The notes below the pieces were generated by a model. That model made no database searches, had not been told where the DNA came from, and was given only the letters and a program-made list of their open reading frames with translations. From the NCBI RefSeq assembly GCF_006170445.1, contig NZ_VCNA01000006.1:186001-250000 (forward strand): a stretch of DNA of 64,000 nt, in the 5' to 3' direction. This stretch comes from Brevibacillus dissolubilis (GTDB lineage Bacteria > Bacillota > Bacilli > Brevibacillales > Brevibacillaceae). Of the stretch, positions 35,231 through 43,930 are shown piece by piece. Each line of letters opens with the position of its first letter. Position 1 is the stretch's first letter. The translations under genes and the position numbers were made by a program.

Positions 35231-35298
35231 GATCTAGGCACCTCCTAAAGTGCAAAGTGGAATCTGTTACGATGTAAGCCGATGGGGGAGCGCTCCCG

Positions 35299-35658
35299 TT
35301 AGGACTGGACACCGCCTGTGTTTCTGTTGTTTCCGTCTTCGCGTTCCAGATAGCCGTGGAAAAAGAACTCCACCACACCCAGTAAAGCGACGATGATCAA
35401 CAGCTCGCCCATGCTAAGCGACCAGTCGGCAAAGGCTGCAACCGCCCACAGGTAAGCGAAGGCCAAGACAGCATCGGCGAGAGTAGCGATGGTGTTGTTG
35501 GTGACACGCAGGATGAGCTGGTCACATAGCAGCCAAGCGATCGCGGAGAGCACGACAGCTGTAACCAGACTGCCGAGCAGTGTAGCTTCGGTGAACCACA
35601 TCAGCAAAGGAACGACAACGATACCATTCAGCAAGACTTTTCGCCAAAACTTGCCCAT
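35299..35658 (-). CDS. DUF2512 membrane protein (YndM-like)
   Basis: About 119 aa from the ATG at 35658, which has AAAGGAGATG upstream; the longer frame lacks a ribosome site. Four hydrophobic segments (LNGIVVVPLLMWF, LLGSLVTAVVLSAIAWLL, ADAVLAFAYLWAVAAF, LLIIVALLGVVEFFFHGYL) and a hydrophilic tail. YndM is known from sporulating bacilli and is made in the forespore or during sporulation, but its role is unknown. A 12-bp palindrome GGGAGCGCTCCC lies immediately after the stop. Confidence 0.82.
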   Translation of the reverse strand: MGKFWRKVLLNGIVVVPLLMWFTEATLLGSLVTAVVLSAIAWLLCDQLILRVTNNTIATLADAVLAFAYLWAVAAFADWSLSMGELLIIVALLGVVEFFFHGYLEREDGNNRNTGGVQS

Positions 35659-35770
35659 TGGATATTCATCTCCTTTATTCGTTCGTGGTATAGGAATTAC
35701 AATCCTTAATGTGTGTAAAAATAGGTGGGGGGTTGTGTTCCAATTGGTGGCGGGAGGATTTAACACATGA

Positions 35771-35805
35771 AAAAGACTGTCCAGGGAGAAGGCCCAGACA
35801 GCCAG
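35771..35805 (-). terminator. Terminator after the MFS gene (minus strand)
   Basis: On the minus strand TGTCTGGG pairs with CCCTGGACA around a short loop and is followed by GTCTTTTT. Confidence 0.65.
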
Positions 35806-35812
35806 GGTAAAA

Positions 35813-37102
35813 TCATTTCATACGAGACCAGACTACGACAGGAATAAGCAACAGGGACAGAATAGCTCCAGTAAGTGATAATGCTGCATAACTATAATGA
35901 GCGACGACCATTCCTGATAACGCACCACCAGAGGCCCCCGATAATGCTAACAAGACATCAACCGAGCCTTGTGTTTTTGCACGATTAGACGGATGTGTTG
36001 CATCTACAATCAGGGCTGTCCCGCTGATTAAGCCAAAGTTCCAGCCAAGACCAAGCAGTACAAGCGCGCAGATCAGCAGTGTCATGGAATCTCCCGGCGC
36101 AAAAGCCGCCAGCATACCAGACGCCAGAAGCGTAGTGCCAGAAGCAACAGCCATAGCAGTACGGCCGACTTTATCGACCAGAAAACCTGTAAAAAGCGAA
36201 GGAAAGTACATCGCACCGATATGAAACCCGATAACCATCCCCACTTCTCCTAGACCATGTCCGTGGTGTCCCATGTGGATCGGTGTCATTGTCATAATGG
36301 ATGCCATGACAAATTGAGTCAAAACCATAACGGTAGCGCCGATGACAACTCCTCTTTTGTTTATGGCAGAGCCTTCAGAATTTTCCTGAGCAGTTCCGTC
36401 TTTCTCTCGGGTAGTCGCAATGGCGGTAGACACAACCAAAGGATCAGGGCGAAGGAAAACGAAGAGTACCAACCCGGCAAGGATAAAAGCAGACGCCGCT
36501 AAGATAAAGGGACCAGCCAATGTTGGAACACCAATCGAATCCGCAAAGTCCCCCATCACTCCGACCAGATTAGGACCTGCAACCGCACCAAAGGTAGTGG
36601 AAAACATAGCCATGCTCACAGCAGTAGCCCGCTGTTTGGGTGTAGCCAGATCAGTACCCGCATATCGTGCCTGTAGATTAGAGGCGGTTCCCGCTCCATA
36701 AATAAGCAGGGAAGCAAATAATAGCACGATGCTGTTGAGTAAGGCGGCGATGATCACACCGATCGCCCCCAGTCCACCAGTAAGAAAACCTGCGACAAGT
36801 CCTGTTCTGCGGCTAAAACGCTGTGAAAGCCGGCCTACAGCCAGTGTGGCCCCGGCAGACCCCAGTGTGAATAACGCAGTGGGAATCCCTGCTACACTTT
36901 CTGTCCCCAGCATATCTTGTACGAGAAGTCCGCCTACGGTTGTACCCGCTGCAAGTCCTGCTCCTCCAAAGATTTGGGAAAGGATCACGATTCGTAATGT
37001 TTTTCGATAGAGCTGTTGTTGTTTTTCGGGTGATTCGATATACTCTTGCAACCAGACAGGCTGCTGTACTGACCTGCTTGGTGCTTCTCTTCCCATTTTC
37101 AT
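35813..37102 (-). CDS. MFS transporter
   Basis: About 429 aa with 12 hydrophobic segments and the MFS loop motif ATLAVGRLSQRFSRRTGLV. It contains a His/Gly-rich loop between helices 7 and 8 (MTPIHMGHHGHGLG) that could contact metal or simply be flexible. The substrate is unknown; sequence is close to general drug/sugar MFS_1 proteins. The start is uncertain between ATG 37102 and GTG 37111. A strong palindrome lies 50 bases upstream and may regulate it. Confidence 0.86.
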   Translation of the reverse strand: MKMGREAPSRSVQQPVWLQEYIESPEKQQQLYRKTLRIVILSQIFGGAGLAAGTTVGGLLVQDMLGTESVAGIPTALFTLGSAGATLAVGRLSQRFSRRTGLVAGFLTGGLGAIGVIIAALLNSIVLLFASLLIYGAGTASNLQARYAGTDLATPKQRATAVSMAMFSTTFGAVAGPNLVGVMGDFADSIGVPTLAGPFILAASAFILAGLVLFVFLRPDPLVVSTAIATTREKDGTAQENSEGSAINKRGVVIGATVMVLTQFVMASIMTMTPIHMGHHGHGLGEVGMVIGFHIGAMYFPSLFTGFLVDKVGRTAMAVASGTTLLASGMLAAFAPGDSMTLLICALVLLGLGWNFGLISGTALIVDATHPSNRAKTQGSVDVLLALSGASGGALSGMVVAHYSYAALSLTGAILSLLLIPVVVWSRMK

Positions 37103-37152
37103 TACCTGCACGTCCTCACGAAATCATTTTTAGATACCAGTCCATAATTAAG

Positions 37153-37193
37153 AAGAAGCTTATGATTATTACCAAAATAATCATAAGCTTCTT
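37153..37193. repeat. 18-bp perfect palindrome upstream of the MFS gene
   Basis: AAGAAGCTTATGATTATT (37153-37170) is the exact complement of 37176-37193 around the loop ACCAA. It lies between the metallo-beta-lactamase gene stop and the MFS start, both on the minus strand. It may be a terminator with a weak tail or an operator. Confidence 0.7.
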
Positions 37194-37280
37194 GTATTTT
37201 ACTACAAATCGCATGGGAATGAAATTTTTTTAATCACATTATCAATGGAGCATATTCTTCAAGAAGAGGACGAGACCATG

Positions 37281-38045
37281 TTAAAAGGTGTACGATTCGC
37301 CGTCATCCGGCACTAACACATTAGAAGAGATTCCTTTTTCTTGGGCAAAGCTTCGTAACTCTTCTCGGGATAATGTCCAGTGATTGACAGCCTCCATATG
37401 GCTGGAAATAATTTTGGCGTGAGGGGCAGCCTTGTACACTTCATAGATGTCATCTTTGCCCATTACGAGAGACCCGCCACGTAGGAATTGATTATCTCCA
37501 CCATTGACCACAATGATTTCAGGTGTGTGTGTATCAATCACTTCTTGGATCGCTTCATACCATACTGTATCTCCGGCTACGTATAATGTTTTTTCAGTTG
37601 AGTGTTTGAAGACAACGCCAGAGACTTTACCAATCAGTGGTAACTTCAATATTTCTCCTCGTCCGTGCTCGCCTTTTGTTTTGATTAATTGGATATCCTC
37701 AAACACGGTATCTTCCTGCAAAACTTCGACGTTTTGAAAACCAGCGTTTTGAACTTCTTTCGCATCTTCTTCATTTTGTACAAACATTTTGATATCTTTT
37801 GGCAATACCTCTTTGGCTGCATCATCAAAGTGGTCCTGATGCAGGTGGGTGACAATGACGGCATCCACATCAATCAGTTTGTCAATCGAGATTGGTAGGT
37901 CAACCAACGGATTATTTTGATCTTGTCTTACTGAATTAGGGAAAGGTGGGTAGGTACCCTTGTCTGCTAAGAATGGGTCAATTAAAAATGTTTTGCCTGC
38001 ATATTCAACTACCAGAGTAGCATTTCGAATTTGTGTAATGTTCAT
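37281..38045 (-). CDS. Metallo-beta-lactamase-fold hydrolase
   Basis: 254 aa with the metal motif THLHQDHFDDAA (HxHxDH), then a later Asp in VAGDTVWYE and a His in SSHMEAVNHW, completing the binuclear site. The N-terminus (MNITQIRNATLVVEYAGKTF) is that of the UlaG/YycJ-like small-molecule hydrolases. The substrate is unknown. Divergent from an Lrp family regulator, so likely its target. Confidence 0.9.
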   Translation of the reverse strand: MNITQIRNATLVVEYAGKTFLIDPFLADKGTYPPFPNSVRQDQNNPLVDLPISIDKLIDVDAVIVTHLHQDHFDDAAKEVLPKDIKMFVQNEEDAKEVQNAGFQNVEVLQEDTVFEDIQLIKTKGEHGRGEILKLPLIGKVSGVVFKHSTEKTLYVAGDTVWYEAIQEVIDTHTPEIIVVNGGDNQFLRGGSLVMGKDDIYEVYKAAPHAKIISSHMEAVNHWTLSREELRSFAQEKGISSNVLVPDDGESYTF

Positions 38046-38206
38046 AAGGATAACTCCTTTCGATTGAGTTACGTTTAGTTTATCCGATGAGCAACTTTCG
38101 TTTACATAGATAAATTCAAGTCATTCTGTCTTTTGACTTGAATTTTGAAAGAAGTATGTAATAATCTGTGTAAATGTAGAAATTCCCTTGAAAAGGATTT
38201 GATTTC

Positions 38207-38617
38207 ATGTTGGATCAGACAGACAAGCGAATAATCGAGGAGTTATCGAAAAACAGTCGGATCACGATGAAGGAATTAGGCGAGAAGGTTCATCTGACTG
38301 GACAAGCAGCCGCATCCAGGGTGGCTAAATTGGAAGATAACGGAGTGATTGAGGGTTATACCATTAACGTGAATCAAGTGAAAATAGGGCGTCCGATCCA
38401 TGCGATGATTACGATCTATACAAACAATCCTTATCATCAGCCTTATCTTTCCTTTATCAAATCACAAGAGGAATACGTCATCCATAACTATAAAATTAGT
38501 GGAGATGGTTGTTACCTGATTGAATGCAGGTTTCCTTCTAATGAAGTATTAGATCAATTTCTAATAGACTTAAACAAGCATGCGAATTATAAATTAATGA
38601 TTGTAATTAATAAATAG
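38207..38617 (+). CDS. Lrp/AsnC family regulator
   Basis: 136 aa. N-terminal winged HTH (LDQTDKRIIEELSKNSRITM then VHLTGQAAASRVAKLEDNGV) and a RAM ligand-binding domain (ISGDGCYLIECRFPSNEVL). These proteins form octamers and sense amino acids or related metabolites. AAAAGGATTTG precedes the ATG. Divergent from the metallo-beta-lactamase gene with a 161-bp shared promoter region, suggesting control of that gene and itself. Confidence 0.92.
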   Translation: MLDQTDKRIIEELSKNSRITMKELGEKVHLTGQAAASRVAKLEDNGVIEGYTINVNQVKIGRPIHAMITIYTNNPYHQPYLSFIKSQEEYVIHNYKISGDGCYLIECRFPSNEVLDQFLIDLNKHANYKLMIVINK

Positions 38618-38619
38618 AG

Positions 38620-38655
38620 AAAGCCCGCTGGAGTGGTCCAGTCGGGCTTTTTTCG
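38620..38655. terminator. Terminator between lrp-like and chitinase genes
   Basis: AAGCCCG.CTGG pairs with CCAG.CGGGCTT, followed by a T run on the plus strand. Confidence 0.85.
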
Positions 38656-38691
38656 TCTGGTGATGCTGAAATAGCGGTCGGTACTCACGGT

Positions 38692-40389
38692 TTATTTGAG
38701 GTCGTTGTACAGCTTCGTCAACAGGGTGCGGTTGCGGTCACCGGAGACTTCCCAGAACATCGCACCGGCGAGACCTTTGGATTTGAGGAAGCTGGTTTTG
38801 TAGCCGAAGGACTCGACGTCATCGTAGGAGATGAAGGTCTTGTTGGTTGGATTGTAGAGGAAAGGTACCTTAGCGGTGTTGTTCCAGTAGCGGGTGTAGC
38901 CGTTTTTGTTGATGTAGTTGGCTTCGAGGTCATAGAAGTCGAAGGAGCCGTCTTCCCATGTGCCCGGTTTGGCTACCCCTGTGCAGGATTGGTATTGACC
39001 GTTGCCTGTGGTGTTGCAACCGGTCCAGCCGCGACCATAGAATGGCATACCCATGACGAGCTTGCTGGCTGGTACACCTGCATTGAGGTGGCCTTGCACG
39101 CCTGCCTGTACGTTGAAGGTGGAAGCGTTGGTGCTTGGGTCGGCCGGGTCAAAATAGAGCGGGGAATTGTGGCCGCTGATGGTATCCCAGCCGCCGTGGA
39201 AGTCGTAGGTCATGATGTTGATCCAGTCCACGTAGTCTTTGACTTTGCCAAGCTCGGTGTTGGCTACATAGTTGGCGCTGGCACCGGATGCGATGGTGAG
39301 CAGATATTTTTTGCCGTCGGTGGCACTTGCTGCATCAAGCTTGGTGCGGATTTTGGCGAGGAGCAGGGTGAAGTTCTGTTTGTCTTCAGGTCGTCCGTTT
39401 TGCAGACCGCCGCCTACTGGATACTCCCAGTCGAGGTCGACACCGTCGAAGCCCCATGTGCGGACGAAGTTGACGGCACTGTTGGCGAATTTTTCACGGG
39501 AGGCATCGGTCAGAGCCGCATCGGAGAAGCCTGCGGACCAGGTCCAGCCGCCGACGGAGATCAGGGTTTTGATGTGTGGGTATTGTTGTTTGAGCTTGGT
39601 GAGCTGGTTGAAGTTGCCGCGTTTGCAGCCAGTGTCCCAGCAGTCGCCGGGGAAGGCTTTGTCGGTGTCGGCATAGGTGTCACCTACGACGATTTCACCG
39701 TTTGCGATGTTAGCGAAGGCGTAGTTGATGTGAGTCAGCTTGGAAGCGTCGATGTCAACGATATTGTAGTTGCGGCCATACGTAGCCCATGCCGGGTAGT
39801 AGCCGACGATTTTGTAGCCGGAGGTTGGTGGATTGGTAGGAGGTGGAGTGGTGGTCCCTGTAGAAGTGGTAACGCTTACAGTGTTGCTCGCGGCAGAGAT
39901 ATTGCCCGCTGCGTCTTTTGCCTTGACGGAGAAGCTGTAAGCGGTGTTGGCGGTAAGTCCTGATACGGTGGCAGTCGTGCTGGAGGTCGTGGTGGCGAGG
40001 GTGGTGCCACGGTATACATCGTAGCCGGTTACCCCTGTATTATCGGTGGAAGCCGTCCATGATAAGGAGACGGTTGAGCTGGTGACACCGGTGCTTTTCA
40101 GGTTGGTCGGAGCAGTAGGGGCTTGGGTGTCGGTTGGTGGTGGGGTGGTGCCGCCGCCGCTGGAGTCAGGGGTCCAGAGGGCAGGTACGTTAGGCGGTTC
40201 CCAGCCGACGAGGGAGGTGTGGGCTTGCAGACAACGGTAGGTCACACTGTTGTAGGATACATAATCATTGACCTTGTAAGCAGTGTTAGGAGCCCAGGCC
40301 GTCGCTGCGAAGGCGGCGACAGGAATCAGGGAAGCGATCAGCAACATGACAAGAAATGCGATAAAGCCTTTTTGTTGCAAGGTTCTCAT
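38692..40389 (-). CDS. Secreted GH18 chitinase with chitin-binding and FN3 domains
   Basis: About 565 aa. Signal peptide (FIAFLVMLLIASLIPVAAFA), a CBM5/12 chitin-binding module (WAPNTAYKVNDYVSYNSVTY then WEPPNVPALW), a Pro/Thr linker, one fibronectin III domain (APTNLKSTGVTSSTVSLSW), a second linker and a GH18 barrel. The catalytic DxxDxDxE is DGVDLDWE with acid Glu322. Endo-type cleavage of extracellular chitin is expected. The ATG at 40389 follows AAAGGAAGA; a 9-codon longer frame has no ribosome site. Divergent from the aminosugar ABC importer genes, with which it forms a functional unit. Confidence 0.95.
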   Translation of the reverse strand: MRTLQQKGFIAFLVMLLIASLIPVAAFAATAWAPNTAYKVNDYVSYNSVTYRCLQAHTSLVGWEPPNVPALWTPDSSGGGTTPPPTDTQAPTAPTNLKSTGVTSSTVSLSWTASTDNTGVTGYDVYRGTTLATTTSSTTATVSGLTANTAYSFSVKAKDAAGNISAASNTVSVTTSTGTTTPPPTNPPTSGYKIVGYYPAWATYGRNYNIVDIDASKLTHINYAFANIANGEIVVGDTYADTDKAFPGDCWDTGCKRGNFNQLTKLKQQYPHIKTLISVGGWTWSAGFSDAALTDASREKFANSAVNFVRTWGFDGVDLDWEYPVGGGLQNGRPEDKQNFTLLLAKIRTKLDAASATDGKKYLLTIASGASANYVANTELGKVKDYVDWINIMTYDFHGGWDTISGHNSPLYFDPADPSTNASTFNVQAGVQGHLNAGVPASKLVMGMPFYGRGWTGCNTTGNGQYQSCTGVAKPGTWEDGSFDFYDLEANYINKNGYTRYWNNTAKVPFLYNPTNKTFISYDDVESFGYKTSFLKSKGLAGAMFWEVSGDRNRTLLTKLYNDLK

Positions 40390-40689
40390 CAGGCAATCTT
40401 CCTTTCTTCTTATCAATTTGGATGATCAAAATAGGAAAACGATAATGACGTTTTTTGCTCACCTCCCCAACAGGCAGGAATGAAAAACTTCTGCTGTCAC
40501 TTTTGACAAAATATTCTCACAGATGATTATGTTTTTGAAGGTATAATAATCTCTGCTAGAGGGGGATAAATTTACAAAAGAGGATATTATCCCTTGATTA
40601 CGGATTTTTCGACTTACTCATTCTCTCTGTTCGATCCTATAATTTGGATATCAGAACCAAACACACATGTACTTATAGGGGGTTTTATC
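40390..40689. promoter_or_regulatory. Divergent control region of the chitin locus
   Basis: 300 bases without a gene. An inverted repeat GGGATAA (40563-40569) / TTATCCC (40587-40593) lies upstream of the importer, and TATAAT occurs at 40542-40547. TTGACA at 40504-40509 is followed after 17 bases by ATTATG, another possible promoter. A weak cre-like string, GGAAAACGATAATG, lies at 40434-40447 on the chitinase side. Confidence 0.5.
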
Positions 40690-42015
40690 ATGGGTCCACT
40701 CAAAAACATAGCATTGTCAGCCGCGCTTCTCTCACTCGCGGTCTTATCCGGCTGTGGCTCTGCCGCAACGACCACCGAGAACAGCACAACGGACGGGGCC
40801 AAGGAAGTCACACTCTCCCTGCGCCACACGCAGATTAAAGAAACCACCAAAACCCGCCTCAAAATCTTAGAAGATGTCGTGAAACAGACGGAAACCAATA
40901 ACCCCGGCCTCAAAATCGAGCTGGAAGGCGTAGATGAGAACGTCAACCGCAACCAAAAGCTCAAAGCCGAGATGGCAGCAGGCAATCCACCGGAGATCTT
41001 CGAAATGTTCGGCGGCTCTGACACACAGCTCTATGTAAAGGCAGGACGCTTGCTCGATTTGACCGAATTTTTGGAGACTTCTGGTCTGAAGGATCAATTC
41101 GTCAATCTCGAAGAGTTCACCGTAGACGGCAAAATCTATGGTCTTCCATTCGGCGGCTATGCTGAAGGGGTCTTCTATAACAAAAAGCTGTTCCAGGAGC
41201 TTGGCATCGAGGTTCCCAAGACATGGGATGAGTTCGTGCAAGCCGCAGAAAAGCTAAAGGCAGCAGGCAAGGTACCGCTCGCACTGGCAGCCAAAGACGC
41301 ATGGGTGAACGGCATGCTGTTCAACTCGATCTGGGAGCGCCATGTCGGCATCAATGGCATCGAAGGTCTTGTAAACGGTTCCACCAAATGGACCGATCCC
41401 AACATGGTCAAGGCGTTCGAGGATTACGCGGTGCTGGTCAACAACGGCTACTTCACCAATGGCGCACTGGGTCTGCCGTACTCCGAGCAAGGCGCACAGT
41501 TCTTAAAAGGAGACACCGGCATGGTCTTCACCGGAAGCTGGGATGCCAACCGTTTCACCACAGATGAAGCAGGCGCACTCAAGGGCAACATCGGCTTCTT
41601 CCGCTTCCCGTCCATCGCTGGCGGCGCAGGTGACCAGACCTCGATCAATGCGGGCTACTCCAACGGCTTCGGCTTCTCCAACAATGTCTCTCCTGAGCAA
41701 AAAGAAAAAATCTATGCCTTCATCAAGGAATTCTACAGCGAAGAGGTACAAAAGCGCACCCTGCTTGAAGACAAGGTGCTCCCGTCCATGAAGCTCTCTG
41801 ACCTCTCCGGCGTCGACCCGCTGATTGCGGAAGTCATCCAGACGATCAATGGCTCGACAAGCGCCTATAAAGCCTTTGACGCCATCGTGCAGCCGTCTGT
41901 CAACACGGCATTGGGCAACTCCCTGCAAGAGCTGATCGGCAAAGTGAAGACCCCGCAGGACGTAGCGGAAAAGATGCAAAAAGAGCAAGAGAAAGCCAAT
42001 AAGAGCAACAAGTAA
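40690..42015 (+). CDS. ABC sugar-binding lipoprotein (family 1)
   Basis: About 441 aa. Lipoprotein signal with lipobox LSGC, then an extracellular solute-binding fold (PPEIFEMFGGSDTQLYVKAG, IYGLPFGGYAEGVFYNKKLF, FLKGDTGMVFTGSWD). It should capture an oligosaccharide and deliver it to the two permeases downstream. Gene context (chitinase, NagZ, NagB) points to N-acetylglucosamine oligomers or muropeptide sugars. The ATG at 40690 is chosen for the correct signal peptide and the AGGGGG site. An intercistronic hairpin separates it from the permeases. Confidence 0.93.
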   Translation: MGPLKNIALSAALLSLAVLSGCGSAATTTENSTTDGAKEVTLSLRHTQIKETTKTRLKILEDVVKQTETNNPGLKIELEGVDENVNRNQKLKAEMAAGNPPEIFEMFGGSDTQLYVKAGRLLDLTEFLETSGLKDQFVNLEEFTVDGKIYGLPFGGYAEGVFYNKKLFQELGIEVPKTWDEFVQAAEKLKAAGKVPLALAAKDAWVNGMLFNSIWERHVGINGIEGLVNGSTKWTDPNMVKAFEDYAVLVNNGYFTNGALGLPYSEQGAQFLKGDTGMVFTGSWDANRFTTDEAGALKGNIGFFRFPSIAGGAGDQTSINAGYSNGFGFSNNVSPEQKEKIYAFIKEFYSEEVQKRTLLEDKVLPSMKLSDLSGVDPLIAEVIQTINGSTSAYKAFDAIVQPSVNTALGNSLQELIGKVKTPQDVAEKMQKEQEKANKSNK

Positions 42016-42095
42016 GCGGGTGCGGGAGGGGCTAAATCCTTCCGGCGTCAAGTAACTTGAACACGTATCAATTCAGCTGAACAAAGTCTGAGAAC

Positions 42096-42135
42096 AACCG
42101 ACAGGAGCCTGATCATGAGGGCTCCTGTTCGCTAA
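42096..42135 (+). promoter_or_regulatory. Intercistronic hairpin in the importer operon
   Basis: ACAGGAGCC pairs with GGCTCCTGT around an AT-rich loop, 80 bases after the binding-protein gene, without a strong T run. Such hairpins often stabilise the upstream mRNA and give more binding protein than permease. Confidence 0.6.
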
Positions 42136-42149
42136 CATGGGGGTGTGTT

Positions 42150-43034
42150 ATGAACCGAGTCATGGCCCGGCCAGTTTTATACATTCTGTTCTTGTTACCA
42201 GCACTTTCCTTATATATCATTTTTATGGGGATACCGATTGTGGAGTCGTTCTATTACGCGTTCTTCCAATGGGACGGCGTGACGGAATCCACGTTTGTGG
42301 GGCTGGATAACTTCAAAGAGCTGTTTGCTGATGAAGTCTTCTATAAGTCATTTGCCAACAATCTGTATTTTATCGCGTTCAGTACATTGATTACCTTGCC
42401 TTTTGTGATTGTCATCTCTCTTCTGTTAAGCAAGATTAAGAAAATGATGGACTTTTACCGGACCGGGGTGTTTCTGCCGACGATTCTCTCGACAGCGGTG
42501 GTAGGGGTGATCTGGCTGTTCATCTACCATCCTGAGGTGGGGCTGCTCAACAATCTGTTCCGCTCGGTTGGACTGGATGCTTTTGCCCAGAACTGGCTGT
42601 CTGATCCGAAATGGGCGATGCTTGGTGTGCTCGTCGCCAACGCCTGGCAGTGGAACGGCTTCTACATCGTGCTGATCCTCACCGCAATCCTCAATGTGCC
42701 GAAGGAAATCAATGAATCAGCAGAGATCGACGGGGCCAATGGCTGGCAAAAGCTATGGTATATCACGCTGCCGCTGATCCGACCGATTCTCGTGGTGGTC
42801 ATGCTTCTCTCAGTGGCAGGCTCGATGAAGGCGCTTGATATCGTCATCGTCATGACCAACGGCAATCCGTTCCAGACCACGGAAGTGATGGCGACCTACA
42901 TGTTTACCAAGGCGTTTCGTGAATACCAGTATGGGTATGGCAGTGCAGTGGCGGTCGTCATCTTCCTCATCACGTTGATTTTTACGTGGATCATTCAGCT
43001 GCTGGCGAAGAAGGGGGAAGATTATGAATACTAA
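42150..43034 (+). CDS. ABC sugar permease, first subunit (MalF/UgpA type)
   Basis: 294 aa with six TM helices and the cytoplasmic EAA loop ESAEIDGANGWQKLWYITLP (contact with the ATPase). The N-terminal helix and PxxxxYxxF pattern (VESFYYAFFQWDG) are typical for the CUT1 family. The last 11 bases overlap the second permease. No ATPase gene lies in this locus, so a shared MsmX-type ATPase is inferred. Confidence 0.95.
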   Translation: MNRVMARPVLYILFLLPALSLYIIFMGIPIVESFYYAFFQWDGVTESTFVGLDNFKELFADEVFYKSFANNLYFIAFSTLITLPFVIVISLLLSKIKKMMDFYRTGVFLPTILSTAVVGVIWLFIYHPEVGLLNNLFRSVGLDAFAQNWLSDPKWAMLGVLVANAWQWNGFYIVLILTAILNVPKEINESAEIDGANGWQKLWYITLPLIRPILVVVMLLSVAGSMKALDIVIVMTNGNPFQTTEVMATYMFTKAFREYQYGYGSAVAVVIFLITLIFTWIIQLLAKKGEDYEY

Positions 43035-43923
43035 TCCGGTCGTGAATCAAAAGCAGAAATCGGAGACAGGGGCTTTTCCCTTGACCAACCCCATCGCATG
43101 GCTCACGAGAAAAAATGCCCTGCCGCATCTCGCTCTGATCGCCTATCTGCTGGTGACACTGTATCCGTTGGTGTGGCTTGCGATCTCTTCGTTTAAGACG
43201 CAGCGGGAGATCACGGTCGATCCGTGGGGACTGCCGTCTGCCCTGCATTGGGAGAACTACGCGGAGGCGTGGAAGGCGGCGAAGGTGAGCACCTACTTTT
43301 TCAACAGCTTCTATATTAGTGTGCTGACTTGTCTGGTAATTCTGGCGGTCGGGTCGCTCGCGGCCTTTGCGATCTCGCGGATGAGATTTCCGCGTGCGAG
43401 TACGGCGGTGTATCAGCTTTTTTTGCTCGGGCTGGTCGTGCCCGGGGGCGTGCTGTTGATCCCGCTCTATCGTCTGATTCAGCAGATGCATCTGATCGAC
43501 AACCACTTGTCGCTGATTTTGATCAATGCGACCTTTGCCTTGCCGGTGACGATCTTTATTCTGGTGGCATTCATGAAAAGCATTCCGCGTGAGCTGGAGG
43601 AAGCGGCGATCATCGACGGGCTTGGGGCAGCTGGGCTGTTTTTTAAGATCATCCTGCCTGTCACGATGCCAGCCTTGGTCACCGTGTTCATCCTCAACTT
43701 CATCAATACGTGGAATGAGTTCATCATGGCGATGCTGATGCTGTCCAAAGAATCGCTGCGGACGTTGCCAGTGGGGATGTCGGTGTTCAAGGATGCGTTT
43801 CAGACCAACTATTCGTTGCTTGCGGCAGCGATCATGTTTAGTGTGGTTCCGGTGACGATTGTCTATTTCTTCTTGCAACGGAAGATTATCGAGGGCGTGA
43901 CAGCAGGCAGTGTGAAAGGATAG
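43024..43923 (+). CDS. ABC sugar permease, second subunit (MalG type)
   Basis: 299 aa with six TM helices and the EAA loop ELEEAAIIDGLGAAGLFFKI. It starts inside the first permease gene, so the two are translationally coupled. The N-terminal 35 residues are hydrophilic. It pairs with the upstream permease to form the CUT1 membrane channel. Confidence 0.95.
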   Translation: MNTNPVVNQKQKSETGAFPLTNPIAWLTRKNALPHLALIAYLLVTLYPLVWLAISSFKTQREITVDPWGLPSALHWENYAEAWKAAKVSTYFFNSFYISVLTCLVILAVGSLAAFAISRMRFPRASTAVYQLFLLGLVVPGGVLLIPLYRLIQQMHLIDNHLSLILINATFALPVTIFILVAFMKSIPRELEEAAIIDGLGAAGLFFKIILPVTMPALVTVFILNFINTWNEFIMAMLMLSKESLRTLPVGMSVFKDAFQTNYSLLAAAIMFSVVPVTIVYFFLQRKIIEGVTAGSVKG

Positions 43924-43930
43924 GTACCTT

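Noticed and set aside
40434-40447. cre site upstream of the chitinase
   Set aside because: Only about 11 of 14 positions agree, and the outer palindrome bases do not match; kept only as a remark in the control region.
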